Assembly (NCBI RefSeq): GCF_009651005.1
Contig: NZ_WHVW01000014.1
Span: 1 to 64,000 of the forward strand
DNA: 64,000 nucleotides
From: Sporosarcina obsidiansis
GTDB taxonomy: Bacteria; Bacillota; Bacilli; Bacillales_A; Planococcaceae
Reading direction: 5' to 3'
The notes beneath the pieces are model-generated. The model was not told where the DNA came from, searched no databases, and was given only the letters and a program-made list of their open reading frames with translations. The position numbers and the translations under genes are program-made. Of this stretch, positions 17,101 through 24,284 are shown piece after piece (the stretch's first letter is position 1; the number at the start of each line of letters is the position of its first letter).

Positions 17101-17640
17101 TGCCTTTTTGATGCCAATCGTTCCCGCTTTGACATTTAGCATATCCTGACTTGTTTCCATTAATATCAGGTCGCTTCCTGCCTCTACGAGTGCCTTCGCC
17201 TGAACATAGAAGTCGTGTGACAGTTCATCAAATGTGATACCGCCAGTGACAGAGAGTGTTTTGGTAGTTGGTCCAATAGCTCCGGCTACAAAACGAGGCC
17301 ACTCGGGTGTAGAATATTTTGTGGCACTTATCTTAGCGATTTCGACTGCTTTTGTATTGATTTCATGTGCTCTGTGACCTAGGGAGAATTCATTCAATAC
17401 AAGGGGAGTGCCACCAAACGTATTGGTACAGATGATATCGGCGCCCGCCTCTAAATACTCGTCATGAATCTTTTCTAAGATATCTGGTCGTAAAACATTC
17501 AAGTATTCATTACAACCGTCGTATTCTTCACCGCCAAAATCCTCTGTTGAGAGATCTTCCGCTTGCAGCATCGTCCCCATCGCGCCATCTAAGATAAGGA
17601 TTCGTTTGTCTAGTTGTTCTTCAATAGGATGTCTCTGCAT
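14200..17640 (-). CDS. metH: Cobalamin-dependent methionine synthase MetH
   Basis: Transfers the methyl group of 5-methyl-THF through cob(I)alamin to homocysteine. All four modules are visible in 1146 residues: homocysteine domain (1-305) with Zn ligands C227, C290 and C291; pterin-binding domain (about 330-610); cap and B12 domain (about 625-870) with the cobalt-coordinating H725 in DVHDIGK; and the C-terminal AdoMet reactivation domain (about 880-1146). It is somewhat shorter than E. coli MetH (1227), usual for Firmicutes. It overlaps the upstream yitJ-type gene by 20 nt and shares its SAM riboswitch. The ATG at 17640 has a GAGAGAGGG Shine-Dalgarno. The cell therefore needs B12 or precursors for this route. 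Confidence 0.97.
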   Translation of the reverse strand: MQRHPIEEQLDKRILILDGAMGTMLQAEDLSTEDFGGEEYDGCNEYLNVLRPDILEKIHDEYLEAGADIICTNTFGGTPLVLNEFSLGHRAHEINTKAVEIAKISATKYSTPEWPRFVAGAIGPTTKTLSVTGGITFDELSHDFYVQAKALVEAGSDLILMETSQDMLNVKAGTIGIKKAFEELGREVPIMISGTIEPMGTTLAGQSIEAFYISIEHIQPLSVGLNCATGPEFMTDHLRSLSDLANSYVTCYPNAGLPDEEGHYHESPESLSKKLEGFADKGWLNMVGGCCGTTPAHIRAIREAVKDKAPRQMPEEAHDHAVSGIEPLLYDETLRPLLIGERTNVIGSRKFKKLIVEEKFEEASEIARAQVKRGAHVLDICLANPDRDELVDMTAFMKEVVKKVKVPLVIDSTDENVIAEALKYSQGKAIINSINLEDGEERFDAVLPLVKKFGAAVVVGTIDEDGMAVTRERKLEIAERSYDLLVNKWGIAPEDIIFDPLVFPVGTGDEQYIGSAVETIEGIRLIKEKMPRSLTTLGVSNVSFGLPPVGREVLNAVYLYHCTQAGLDYAIVNTEKLERYASIPESEIKLANDLLFTTTDETLADFADFYRDKKKEKTEDDIPKTVPERLAYYVVEGTKEGLIPDLEAALKIYDTPLDVINGPLMTGMAEVGRLFNDNQLIVAEVLQSAEVMKASVSYLEQFMDKKEDDSGKGKIILATVKGDVHDIGKNLVDIILSNNGFKVIDIGIKVTPAALIEVIRKEKPDIVGLSGLLVKSAQQMVLTAQDFKAAGIDLPVMVGGAALTRRFTETKIAPEYDGPVIFAKDAMQGLDLANRLQSDGKDALLEELQESLEKRETNDALKASRGNTAVAVAARPVKTVRTDVPVFVPTDLRRRVVKDYSVAHLHPYVNMRTLIGHHLGLRGNVDKMLENKEERAVQLHEMVTSFLQSDKLTASGIYQFFPAQADGDDVIIYDPEDAKTEIERFTFPRQEKEPFLCLADYLKTVESGEMDYVAFMQVTAGKGVRDYANQLKEEGKFLESHAFQATALELAEGFAERIHQEIRDQWGFPDPTDFTMRERFAAKYQGQRFSFGYPACPNLEDQAKLFGLIKPEDHGVILTEEFMMEPEASVSAIVFAHPDARYFNVE

Positions 17641-19480
17641 GTGTTAATTCCCTCTCTTTCTGCTCATCTATTTGCTTAATATGCTGATACAGCTCCAGTG
17701 TCATGTCATAGCGAAGGAATGGAGTGATCAAATATAGCCCCTTAAAGTATTGCGCTGCTGTATCGATCAGTTCCTTGGCTATCTGAATCCCTGTTTCGGT
17801 AGCTTTCGCGCGGTCATCTCCACATGCACGCATCCGTTCTAGCACCTCATCCGATAATTTGATGCCTGGGACTTCATGATGCAAAAACTCTGCATTGCGG
17901 ATATTCGTCAGCGGCATAATTCCAATGAAAATGGGTGTTTCTAAATGCTTTGTAGCTTCGTAGACATCAATAATCTTTTCTTTCGTATAAACAGGCTGTG
18001 TAATGAAATAATCGGCACCTGCTTCAATCTTCTTTTCCAATCGTTGCACTGCACGATCCAAGACTCGAACATTCGGATTGAATGCAGCGGAGACCGAGAA
18101 ATTCGCTTTTTTACGCAATGGTTTACCGGAAAATGAAATTCCTTCATTCAACTGCTTGATCAATTGCAGTAATTCCATGCTTGACACGTCATAAACGCTT
18201 GTCGCACCAGGGAAGTCCCCAACCTTCGTCGGATCACCCGTCACCGCTAAAATGTCATGGATGCCCAGTGCATCAAGTCCCATTAAATGCGATTGCAAAC
18301 CGATCAAGTTATGGTCCCGACATGTTAAATGTACGAGAGGCCGGATGTTATGTTTCATCTTGATGATCGAACCCATCGCCATATTACTAATCCGAGGAGA
18401 CGCTAATGAGTTGTCAGCCATCGTTACGGCATCCACCCCAGCATCATAGAGCAAGTTTGCACCTTTAATATAATCTTCTGTCTCCAAATGACGTGGTGTA
18501 TCCAATTCTACAATGACCGTGCGTTCTCTTTTAGCTTTCTCGTGGAGTGGCTCATACTTTATAGGGCCTGCTTCCTGAATAATAATCGGTTTTGCAGGTT
18601 CTACTAGCTTCTTAGTAATAGGGGACAATCCAGCCAGCCGCGTTTTTGCAGCTGCAATATGCTTAGGTGTCGTTCCGCAACATCCACCAATTAACCGGAC
18701 CCCTTGATCACGTAGTAATACTGCAGCGCGACCAAAATACTCAGCTTCTGATTCATAGACAATACGACCATCTTCTACGTCTAGTAAACTTGCATTTGGA
18801 TAAGCCGATAAAAACGCATTTTTTGGTAGTGTCACATTTTCAAAGGCTTGGATCGTATGGTAAGGTCCCAAACGACAATTCACACCCACTACACTGGCGC
18901 CGAGCGACTCTAACTGGTGCAAAGCGTCATTCAAAGAAAGGCCATTTTGCAAAACTCCAGGGTCGTGCATCGACACTTGTGCAATTAACGGAACATCGGT
19001 AATTTGACGTAATGTCGAAACGACTGCTGACAATTCTTCAAAATCATAATAAGTTTCTAGTAATAACCCGTCAGGATCGCCTGTTAGTAATGCGTTAGCT
19101 TGTTCGAGGACGACTTGATTCACCTCATCAATCGAAGCATCGCTCTTCCGGATTCCCCGTAGTCCACCAATTGTTCCAAGCACATATTGACCACCTGGCG
19201 TAGCAGCCCGCTTGGCAATTTGGATAGCTGCTTTATTGAATTCAGTGACACGGCTTTCCAATCCATAACGAGCCAATTTAATCGCATTGGCGCTGTACGT
19301 ATTGGTCTGGATAATATCCGCTCCTGCCGCAATATAATCTTGGTGGATTTTTTCTACGATCTCAGGCTTCTCTATATTTAATTCCTCATAGCAATAATCG
19401 ATTCCGTATGAATATAAAATAGTCCCCATCGCTCCATCAGCTGTCAGGACGTTTGTTTGAAGTTTCTCCATCAATGACAT
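17621..19480 (-). CDS. yitJ: Bifunctional homocysteine S-methyltransferase / methylenetetrahydrofolate reductase (YitJ type)
   Basis: A 619-residue two-domain protein. Residues 1 to about 300 form a BHMT-like homocysteine methyltransferase with Zn ligands C202 and C267-C268 (GGCCGTTP); about 320 to 605 form a MetF-like 5,10-methylene-THF reductase (IVELDTPRHLE, LTCRDHN, GDPTKVGDFPGA, FITQPVYT). The MetF half should supply 5-methyl-THF to the MetH encoded directly downstream, so the operon covers both last steps of methionine synthesis. The ATG at 19480 has a GGGGAGAC Shine-Dalgarno; ATG at 19471 is possible. A SAM riboswitch lies in the leader. Same architecture as B. subtilis YitJ. Confidence 0.95.
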   Translation of the reverse strand: MSLMEKLQTNVLTADGAMGTILYSYGIDYCYEELNIEKPEIVEKIHQDYIAAGADIIQTNTYSANAIKLARYGLESRVTEFNKAAIQIAKRAATPGGQYVLGTIGGLRGIRKSDASIDEVNQVVLEQANALLTGDPDGLLLETYYDFEELSAVVSTLRQITDVPLIAQVSMHDPGVLQNGLSLNDALHQLESLGASVVGVNCRLGPYHTIQAFENVTLPKNAFLSAYPNASLLDVEDGRIVYESEAEYFGRAAVLLRDQGVRLIGGCCGTTPKHIAAAKTRLAGLSPITKKLVEPAKPIIIQEAGPIKYEPLHEKAKRERTVIVELDTPRHLETEDYIKGANLLYDAGVDAVTMADNSLASPRISNMAMGSIIKMKHNIRPLVHLTCRDHNLIGLQSHLMGLDALGIHDILAVTGDPTKVGDFPGATSVYDVSSMELLQLIKQLNEGISFSGKPLRKKANFSVSAAFNPNVRVLDRAVQRLEKKIEAGADYFITQPVYTKEKIIDVYEATKHLETPIFIGIMPLTNIRNAEFLHHEVPGIKLSDEVLERMRACGDDRAKATETGIQIAKELIDTAAQYFKGLYLITPFLRYDMTLELYQHIKQIDEQKERELTHAETSY

Positions 19481-19510
19481 TACACAGTCTCCCCTTTACT
19501 TTTTTCTAAT

Positions 19511-19542
19511 AAAAAAAAGCCTTCAATTAAACAGAAGGCTTT
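19511..19542 (-). terminator. SAM riboswitch terminator
   Basis: Reverse strand: AAGCCTTC/GAAGGCTT stem followed by T8, placed between the SAM aptamer and yitJ. Confidence 0.9.
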
Positions 19543-19547
19543 GTAAT

Positions 19548-19682
19548 CACAATGACTAGTTCCCTCTCATCTTTCAGTGTGCCATTGTGGCATACCGCTG
19601 GACGTAGCACCTTGCCTAATGGCTGGTTGCTGAAGCATCGACGGGCCAGTCCCTCAGCTTCTCTTGATAAGATATGTCTTAT
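19548..19682 (-). promoter_or_regulatory. SAM-I riboswitch (S-box) controlling yitJ-metH
   Basis: The reverse strand shows the S-box landmarks in order: CTTATCAAGAGAAGCTGAGGG, ACTGGCCC, GATGCTTCAGCAACC, AAGGTGCTA, the variable P3/P4 region and GATGAGAGG closing P1. A terminator follows. Binding of S-adenosylmethionine should cause premature termination, which fits methionine synthesis genes downstream. Confidence 0.96.
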
Positions 19683-19708
19683 TAAATTATTTTGATAATT
19701 CTAATCAT

Positions 19709-19737
19709 ATCATAGCGGTTCTGTCGGTATTCGTCAA
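19709..19737 (-). promoter_or_regulatory. SigA promoter for the SAM riboswitch transcript
   Basis: Reverse strand TTGACG (19737-19732), 17-nt spacer, TATGAT (19714-19709), placed shortly before the S-box aptamer. Confidence 0.75.
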
Positions 19738-19835
19738 GTGAATGTTTGGTGAAGTGGAGAGAGACAATAGTGTGCATAGAGTAATGTCTTGTTATATGGT
19801 AAAATTAGAGGAATAAAATGAAAAGGTGAGGAATT

Positions 19836-20033
19836 ATGCAGTTTTTTAAATATTCCATTCCAATTGCCGCTCTCGTGGGTACGCTTGCTTGGATTATGTT
19901 GTCCAATAGTTATGGGGAAGTGCCTTGGGATACACGTGTTTGGATTACATTTGGCGCGGCAGCGTTAAGTGGGTTGCTTGCTTTTTTTCTGTTTCGAAAA
20001 GAAAAAGAAGAAAAAATTGATAAAAAGAAGTAG
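19836..20033 (+). CDS. Small two-helix membrane protein (65 aa)
   Basis: Not recognised as a named family. The 65 residues show two hydrophobic segments, about 7-22 (IPIAALVGTLAWIMLS) and 37-53 (ITFGAAALSGLLAFFLF), and a strongly basic/charged tail RKEKEEKIDKKK that probably faces the cytoplasm. An AAGGTGAGG Shine-Dalgarno precedes the ATG, and a terminator starts at the stop codon, so it is a complete single-gene unit. Function unknown; the position between methionine and biotin genes gives no clue. Confidence 0.75.
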   Translation: MQFFKYSIPIAALVGTLAWIMLSNSYGEVPWDTRVWITFGAAALSGLLAFFLFRKEKEEKIDKKK

Positions 20034-20062
20034 ACTGACAGCTTTAGGTTGTCAGTCTTTTT
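20033..20062 (+). terminator. Intrinsic terminator after the 65-aa gene
   Basis: GACTGACA/TGTCAGTC stem with a 9-nt loop, followed by a T-rich stretch. Confidence 0.88.
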
Positions 20063-20064
20063 AT

Positions 20065-20117
20065 TTGTTAACTATATTTAAAAATTAGTTGACACATTAT
20101 GAGTTAACTATTACTAT
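20065..20117 (+). promoter_or_regulatory. BirA operator and promoter of bioY-bioB
   Basis: TTGTTAAC (20065-20072), 15 nt, GTTGACA (20088-20094) fits the Bacillales BirA operator TTGTTAAC-N15-GTTNACA. The right half overlaps the -35 box TTGACA (20089-20094) of a SigA promoter whose -10 TACTAT (20112-20117) is 17 nt on. BirA bound to biotinyl-AMP would therefore block RNA polymerase. Confidence 0.82.
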
Positions 20118-20150
20118 TTTTATAGTAACTCAAAAATGTGAAGAGGTGTA

Positions 20151-20753
20151 ATGATGACAACAGCTACAGAAGGAAGGCCGAAAAGCAAGTTCAACGCATT
20201 GACAATTGTATATAGCGGAATGTTCGCTGCATTGATGATGATTGGTGCTAATATCACCTCATTCGTACCGTTTTTGGTAATAGGGGGTGTGCCGATTACG
20301 TTGCAGGCATTCTTTGCGGTATTGTCTGGGTTGTTATTAGGTAGCCGCATAGGTGCATTATCGATTACTGTATACATGTTGGTTGGGCTGGCCGGTGCTC
20401 CTGTATTTGCTAAATTCCAAGGTGGATTTGGACAGATTTTAAGTCCGACATTTGGTTTTGTAGTCGCCTTTATTCTAACTGCCTATGTAGCTGGTAAATT
20501 CGTAGAACGGAAAAATACGTTGCCAACCTATATTATTGCAGCACTTGTTGCCACAGCGATCAATTATCTAGTCGGAACGAATTGGATGTACCTTGCTTAT
20601 AAATTTTGGGCAGTTGCTCCAGAGATATTCACTTACAAAATTGCATGGCTTTGGATGGTACCGCCATTACCGAAGGACATTATTTTGGCAGTACTAGCAG
20701 GAATATTTGCGTTTAGAATTTCAAAACACTTGAAAGTGAGGCGTACATTTTGA
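20151..20753 (+). CDS. bioY: Biotin transporter S component BioY
   Basis: A 200-residue integral membrane substrate-capture protein of an ECF-type biotin importer. Six hydrophobic segments can be followed, with the BioY signatures FVPFLVIGGVPITLQAFFAVLSG and YMLVGLAGAPVFAKFQGGFGQIL near the middle. No energising EcfA/EcfT genes are in the window, so it probably shares the general ECF module. A GAGGTG Shine-Dalgarno precedes two in-frame ATGs (20151, 20154). The stop codon overlaps the TTG start of bioB, indicating translational coupling. It lies under the BirA operator. Confidence 0.94.
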   Translation: MMTTATEGRPKSKFNALTIVYSGMFAALMMIGANITSFVPFLVIGGVPITLQAFFAVLSGLLLGSRIGALSITVYMLVGLAGAPVFAKFQGGFGQILSPTFGFVVAFILTAYVAGKFVERKNTLPTYIIAALVATAINYLVGTNWMYLAYKFWAVAPEIFTYKIAWLWMVPPLPKDIILAVLAGIFAFRISKHLKVRRTF

Positions 20754-21754
20754 CGAACTATCAACAATTGGCTGATAAAGTTTTGGAAGGACATGTACTA
20801 ACAGACGAGGAAGCGCTTTCTATATTAAACAGTCCGGACGAAGACTTATTGTTATTGCTTCACGCGACGTATTCAATTCGCTCTCATTACTATGGAAATA
20901 AAGTGAAGCTTAATATGATTATCAACACAAAGTCGGGATTGTGTCCTGAAAACTGTGGGTATTGTGCTCAATCGATTGTGTCAAAAGCACCTGTTGACAA
21001 GTATGCGATGATGAAATCTGAAGAAATATTGCAAGGTGCAGAGCGGGCAGCCGCCAATAAAGCGGGCACGTATTGTATCGTAGCAAGTGGACGTGGACCG
21101 CGTGATAGCGAGTTAGAGATTGTCATTGATTCCGTCAAGCAAATTAAAGAAAAACATAAAGATATGACAGTGTGCGCATGTCTTGGTATCTTGAAACCCG
21201 AACAGGCAGTACGTTTGAAAGAAGCAGGGGTGGACCGCTATAACCATAATTTAAATACTTCTGCAGAACATCATGAAAGCATCACGACTTCCCACACATA
21301 TGATGATCGTGTGAATACAGTAGGACACGCCAAAGAAGCTGGGATTTCTCCTTGTTCAGGCGTGATTGTCGGAATGCGCGAGACGAAAGAAGATGTGATT
21401 TCAATGGCGCACAGCTTGCGGGTATTGGATGCAGACTCCATTCCAGTCAACTTCTTGCATGCAGTAGATGGAACGCCGCTTGAGGGAACGTCTGAATTGG
21501 ATCCGCGTTATTGTTTAAAGGTGTTATGCTTGTTCCGTCATATCAACCCAACGAAGGAAATTCGGATCTCGGGTGGGCGGGAAGTTAACCTCCGAAGCCT
21601 TCAGCCACTTGGTTTGTATGCGGCAAACTCGATCTTCATTGGTGACTATTTAACAACGGCTGGGCAAGAAAATGACCAGGACAGACAAATGTTAGAGGAC
21701 ATGGGTTTCGAAGTGGATCTAGAGCCGCTGAAGAGAGAGCCTGTGACGATATAA
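20750..21754 (+). CDS. bioB: Biotin synthase BioB
   Basis: Radical-SAM enzyme that inserts sulphur into dethiobiotin to give biotin. The 334-residue sequence has the [4Fe-4S]-binding C65-x3-C69-x2-C72 (CPENCGYC) followed by AQS, the YNHNLNTS substrate segment, and the auxiliary-cluster arginine region EIRISGGREVNLR. It starts with TTG at 20750, overlapping the bioY stop (TTGA). No other bio genes lie nearby, so bioB is separated from bioA/D/F here. An intrinsic terminator follows 8 nt after the stop. Complete and of normal length. Confidence 0.97.
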   Translation: MTNYQQLADKVLEGHVLTDEEALSILNSPDEDLLLLLHATYSIRSHYYGNKVKLNMIINTKSGLCPENCGYCAQSIVSKAPVDKYAMMKSEEILQGAERAAANKAGTYCIVASGRGPRDSELEIVIDSVKQIKEKHKDMTVCACLGILKPEQAVRLKEAGVDRYNHNLNTSAEHHESITTSHTYDDRVNTVGHAKEAGISPCSGVIVGMRETKEDVISMAHSLRVLDADSIPVNFLHAVDGTPLEGTSELDPRYCLKVLCLFRHINPTKEIRISGGREVNLRSLQPLGLYAANSIFIGDYLTTAGQENDQDRQMLEDMGFEVDLEPLKREPVTI

Positions 21755-21761
21755 GAGAATC

Positions 21762-21793
21762 AAAACCACGTAGAACGCTTACGTGGTTTTTTA
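21762..21793 (+). terminator. Intrinsic terminator after bioB
   Basis: AAAACCACGT / ACGTGGTTTT perfect 10-bp stem with a 9-nt loop followed by T residues. Confidence 0.92.
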
Positions 21794-21895
21794 GTTTATT
21801 GAAGTAGCTGGAAATTCAATGAATAATCATATGCAGTGAGTGACAGCCTAGCGCTAGACTTGCAAAAATCATCACTACATACTGAGACAAATGAA

Positions 21896-21949
21896 TTGCA
21901 TTCCCCTTGTTTCCTGCGATACAATCAAGTCAAAGATAGTCAAAGTCAA
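21896..21949 (+). promoter_or_regulatory. Promoter with CtsR operator for ctsR-mcsA-mcsB
   Basis: TTGCAT (21896-21901), 18 nt, TACAAT (21920-21925). Immediately downstream is AGTCAAAGATAGTCAAAG (21928-21945), matching the CtsR heptad direct repeat GGTCAAANANRGTCAAA apart from the first G. CtsR represses at normal temperature, giving negative autoregulation. Confidence 0.88.
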
Positions 21950-21980
21950 CTAGAAGATCGAGCAGAAACGAGGTGACGAG

Positions 21981-22451
21981 ATGCGTAATATTTCTGACAT
22001 TATTGAAGGGTATTTGAAGTCGATTATCGAAAATGAAGATAGTGCTTCTGTGGAGATCAAACGAAATGAAGTGGCAGAGAAATTCCAATGTGTACCTTCA
22101 CAGATCAACTATGTAATCAAAACCCGTTTCACAGTAGAGCGAGGCTATGCGGTGGAATCGAAACGTGGCGGCGGTGGGTATATCCGGATTTATCGGGTGC
22201 AGACGAATTCTCGTAAAGATTTACTTGAGCAAGCATTGGAAAGTTTGGAAACGGAAGCATCTTCTACGATGGCTGAAGACGTGATCTTTCGTTTAATTGA
22301 GGAAGAAGTGATTTCAGAGCGGGAAGCCAAACTGATGCTAGCAGCAGTGGGTCGTACGACATTGCGATACATGCTTCCTGAACGCGATGCACTGCGTTCG
22401 CGTATACTTCGTGCCATGCTAGTTACATTGATTTATGAAGAAGTAGAATGA
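21981..22451 (+). CDS. ctsR: Class III heat-shock repressor CtsR
   Basis: A 156-residue repressor of clp genes. The N-terminal winged helix includes NEVAEKFQCVPSQINYVIKTRF and the glycine-rich thermosensing wing RGGGGYIRI (about residues 61-69), which senses heat in the family. The C-terminal domain is the dimer/McsB-docking part. First gene of the operon; an ACGAGGTGACGAG Shine-Dalgarno precedes the ATG. McsA/McsB encoded just downstream control CtsR activity and mark it for ClpCP degradation. Intact. Confidence 0.97.
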   Translation: MRNISDIIEGYLKSIIENEDSASVEIKRNEVAEKFQCVPSQINYVIKTRFTVERGYAVESKRGGGGYIRIYRVQTNSRKDLLEQALESLETEASSTMAEDVIFRLIEEEVISEREAKLMLAAVGRTTLRYMLPERDALRSRILRAMLVTLIYEEVE

Positions 22452-22462
22452 GGTGATGACAA

Positions 22463-23014
22463 ATGCTTTGTGAAAACTGCAAAGAACGACCAGCGACTGT
22501 CGTCTTTAAACAAGAGACAATGAATGGTGTGACAGAGCGTCATTTATGTGATAAGTGTGCGTTTCATTCCCAAACATTTTCATTTAGTCCGGATCAAGAG
22601 CCTTTATCCATTCAGCAATTTTTGGCACACTGGCTTGGTGGTTCCGAGCTGTTACAAGGCCAAAAGGCGAATGATACGTTACCAGACGGTCCTACATGTC
22701 CGAACTGTGGACTGACCTTCCATAGTTTTTTAGACAATGGGAAGTTCGGATGTGCGACTTGCTATGACGCCTTTCGCGAACAGCTTCCCCGGGTATTTGC
22801 CAAGTTGCACAATGGAAACACAAGTCACGGTGGTAAAATTCCTGTTTCTTTCAATGAACGTTTCGCTTTGAAAAAACAGTTAGAAGACATCCGTGCAAAA
22901 ATGAAAGAAGCCGTGGAAGAAGAGCGTTTTGAAGAAGCCGCAACTTTGCGAGATGAAGCCAATCAAGTAAAACAGCAACTGGACGATGGAGGTGACGATC
23001 AGTATGTCATTTGA
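22463..23014 (+). CDS. mcsA: McsA, zinc-finger activator of protein arginine kinase McsB
   Basis: A 183-residue adaptor of the McsB kinase. Cysteine pairs CENC and CDKC (residues 3-6 and 29-32) and a second zinc site CPNC/CATC (about 79-97) are all present. The C-terminal part (about 132-172) is a UVR motif with LEDIRAKMKEAVEEERFEEAA typical of McsA and UvrB. It lies 11 nt after ctsR and overlaps mcsB by 11 nt. Zinc finger integrity implies a functional redox/stress-sensing protein. Assignment secure from operon and motif order. Confidence 0.95.
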   Translation: MLCENCKERPATVVFKQETMNGVTERHLCDKCAFHSQTFSFSPDQEPLSIQQFLAHWLGGSELLQGQKANDTLPDGPTCPNCGLTFHSFLDNGKFGCATCYDAFREQLPRVFAKLHNGNTSHGGKIPVSFNERFALKKQLEDIRAKMKEAVEEERFEEAATLRDEANQVKQQLDDGGDDQYVI

Positions 23015-24092
23015 AAAATTCATCAATCAGGAACTGACTGGCTGGATGGTGGCGGAAGGTGAGCACTCGGATATCGTATTGTCCACAAGAATTAGATTGG
23101 CACGCAACCTGCAAGGCTATCTGTTTCCAATTTGTGCGTCTGAAGAAGATGCAAAGCATGTCAACGAAGCGGTCGATACAGCAGTAGCTACTTTGGAAGA
23201 TCATCATTTCGCCGGCACATCGATGGCTGACCTGTCGCCTCTTGAAAGACAGGTGTTAGTGGAAAAACATTTGGTGAGTAGGCAATTAATCAATCCTGAT
23301 AAATACGGTTCAGTCTTGCTTTCTGAAGATGAAACAATCAGCATTATGGTAAATGAAGAAGATCATATTCGCATTCAATGTATTTATCCTGGCTTTCAAA
23401 TCAATACTGCGTATGAGCAGGCAAATCAAGTAGACAGTGAGCTGGAACGAAACTTGGACTATGCTTTTGATGAGACGTTTGGTTATCTGACTAGTTGTCC
23501 ATCCAATACCGGGACCGGTATGAGAGCATCCGTGATGATGCATTTACCTGCATTGACTATTACGAAGCAGATCGAGCGAATCATCCCTGCGATTTCGCGG
23601 TTAGGCATGGTCGTGCGTGGTAGTTATGGAGAAGGTAGCGAAGCTCTCGGTAATATTTATCAAATATCCAATCAAACCACACTTGGGAAATCTGAAGAAG
23701 AAATGCTGAAAGATCTGGAGAATATTTCGAAACGCTTGATTGCACACGAGAGGAAATCGCGTGAATTATTACTGGCTAAATCTCAAATTCATTTAGAGAA
23801 TCGTCTGTTTCGTTCACTTGGTACGATTACACATGCTCGGATACTGCCTTCCGCGGAAGCTGCCAGATGTTTGTCTGACGTTCGTTTGGGTATTGATTTA
23901 GGTATCATCGAAAATATGGATATGACCATTTTAAATGAATTGATGATTTTCATGCAGCCAGGTTTTCTCCAGCAATATGCGGGTACAGAATTAACATCCG
24001 ATCAACGAGATATTTTTCGAGCACAATTGTTTCGGGATCGTCTAGGAATCGAAAGATCGTCAGCGAATGGAAATGACGCAGAGAGGTCTTGA
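23004..24092 (+). CDS. mcsB: Protein arginine kinase McsB
   Basis: A phosphagen-kinase-fold enzyme that phosphorylates arginines on misfolded proteins and CtsR, tagging them for ClpCP. The 362-residue sequence begins MSFEKFINQELTGWM and shows the ATP-binding STRIRLARNLQGYLFP region and the catalytic loop LTSCPSNTGTGMRASVM with its conserved cysteine. The frame is open upstream to 22986, but ATG 23004 follows a GGAGGTGAC Shine-Dalgarno and matches family N-termini. It overlaps mcsA by 11 nt. The 192-bp gap to clpC contains a separate promoter, unlike the rest of this operon. Confidence 0.96.
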   Translation: MSFEKFINQELTGWMVAEGEHSDIVLSTRIRLARNLQGYLFPICASEEDAKHVNEAVDTAVATLEDHHFAGTSMADLSPLERQVLVEKHLVSRQLINPDKYGSVLLSEDETISIMVNEEDHIRIQCIYPGFQINTAYEQANQVDSELERNLDYAFDETFGYLTSCPSNTGTGMRASVMMHLPALTITKQIERIIPAISRLGMVVRGSYGEGSEALGNIYQISNQTTLGKSEEEMLKDLENISKRLIAHERKSRELLLAKSQIHLENRLFRSLGTITHARILPSAEAARCLSDVRLGIDLGIIENMDMTILNELMIFMQPGFLQQYAGTELTSDQRDIFRAQLFRDRLGIERSSANGNDAERS

Positions 24093-24101
24093 GCGTTCTT
24101 T

Positions 24102-24154
24102 TTGCAAGAAAGATCATTTCAATTTATAATTAATCAAAGATAGTCAAAGTCAAC
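24102..24154 (+). promoter_or_regulatory. Separate promoter with CtsR operator directly upstream of clpC
   Basis: TTGCAA (24102-24107), 17 nt, TATAAT (24125-24130) is a near-consensus SigA promoter. It is followed at once by TCAAAGATAGTCAAAGTCAAC (24134-24154), whose core is identical to the operator in front of ctsR. clpC can therefore be transcribed on its own under CtsR control. Confidence 0.85.
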
Positions 24155-24284
24155 ATAGATGTTTGATGCATGGCTTTTTCATAGAATGATTTGAATATGT
24201 ATAGTGTGAGGGAATAAAGCAACGATGCGTTAAGTGGCATAACATAGAATATATTCTATTTGTAAAGGAAAGAGGGGAATGAAT

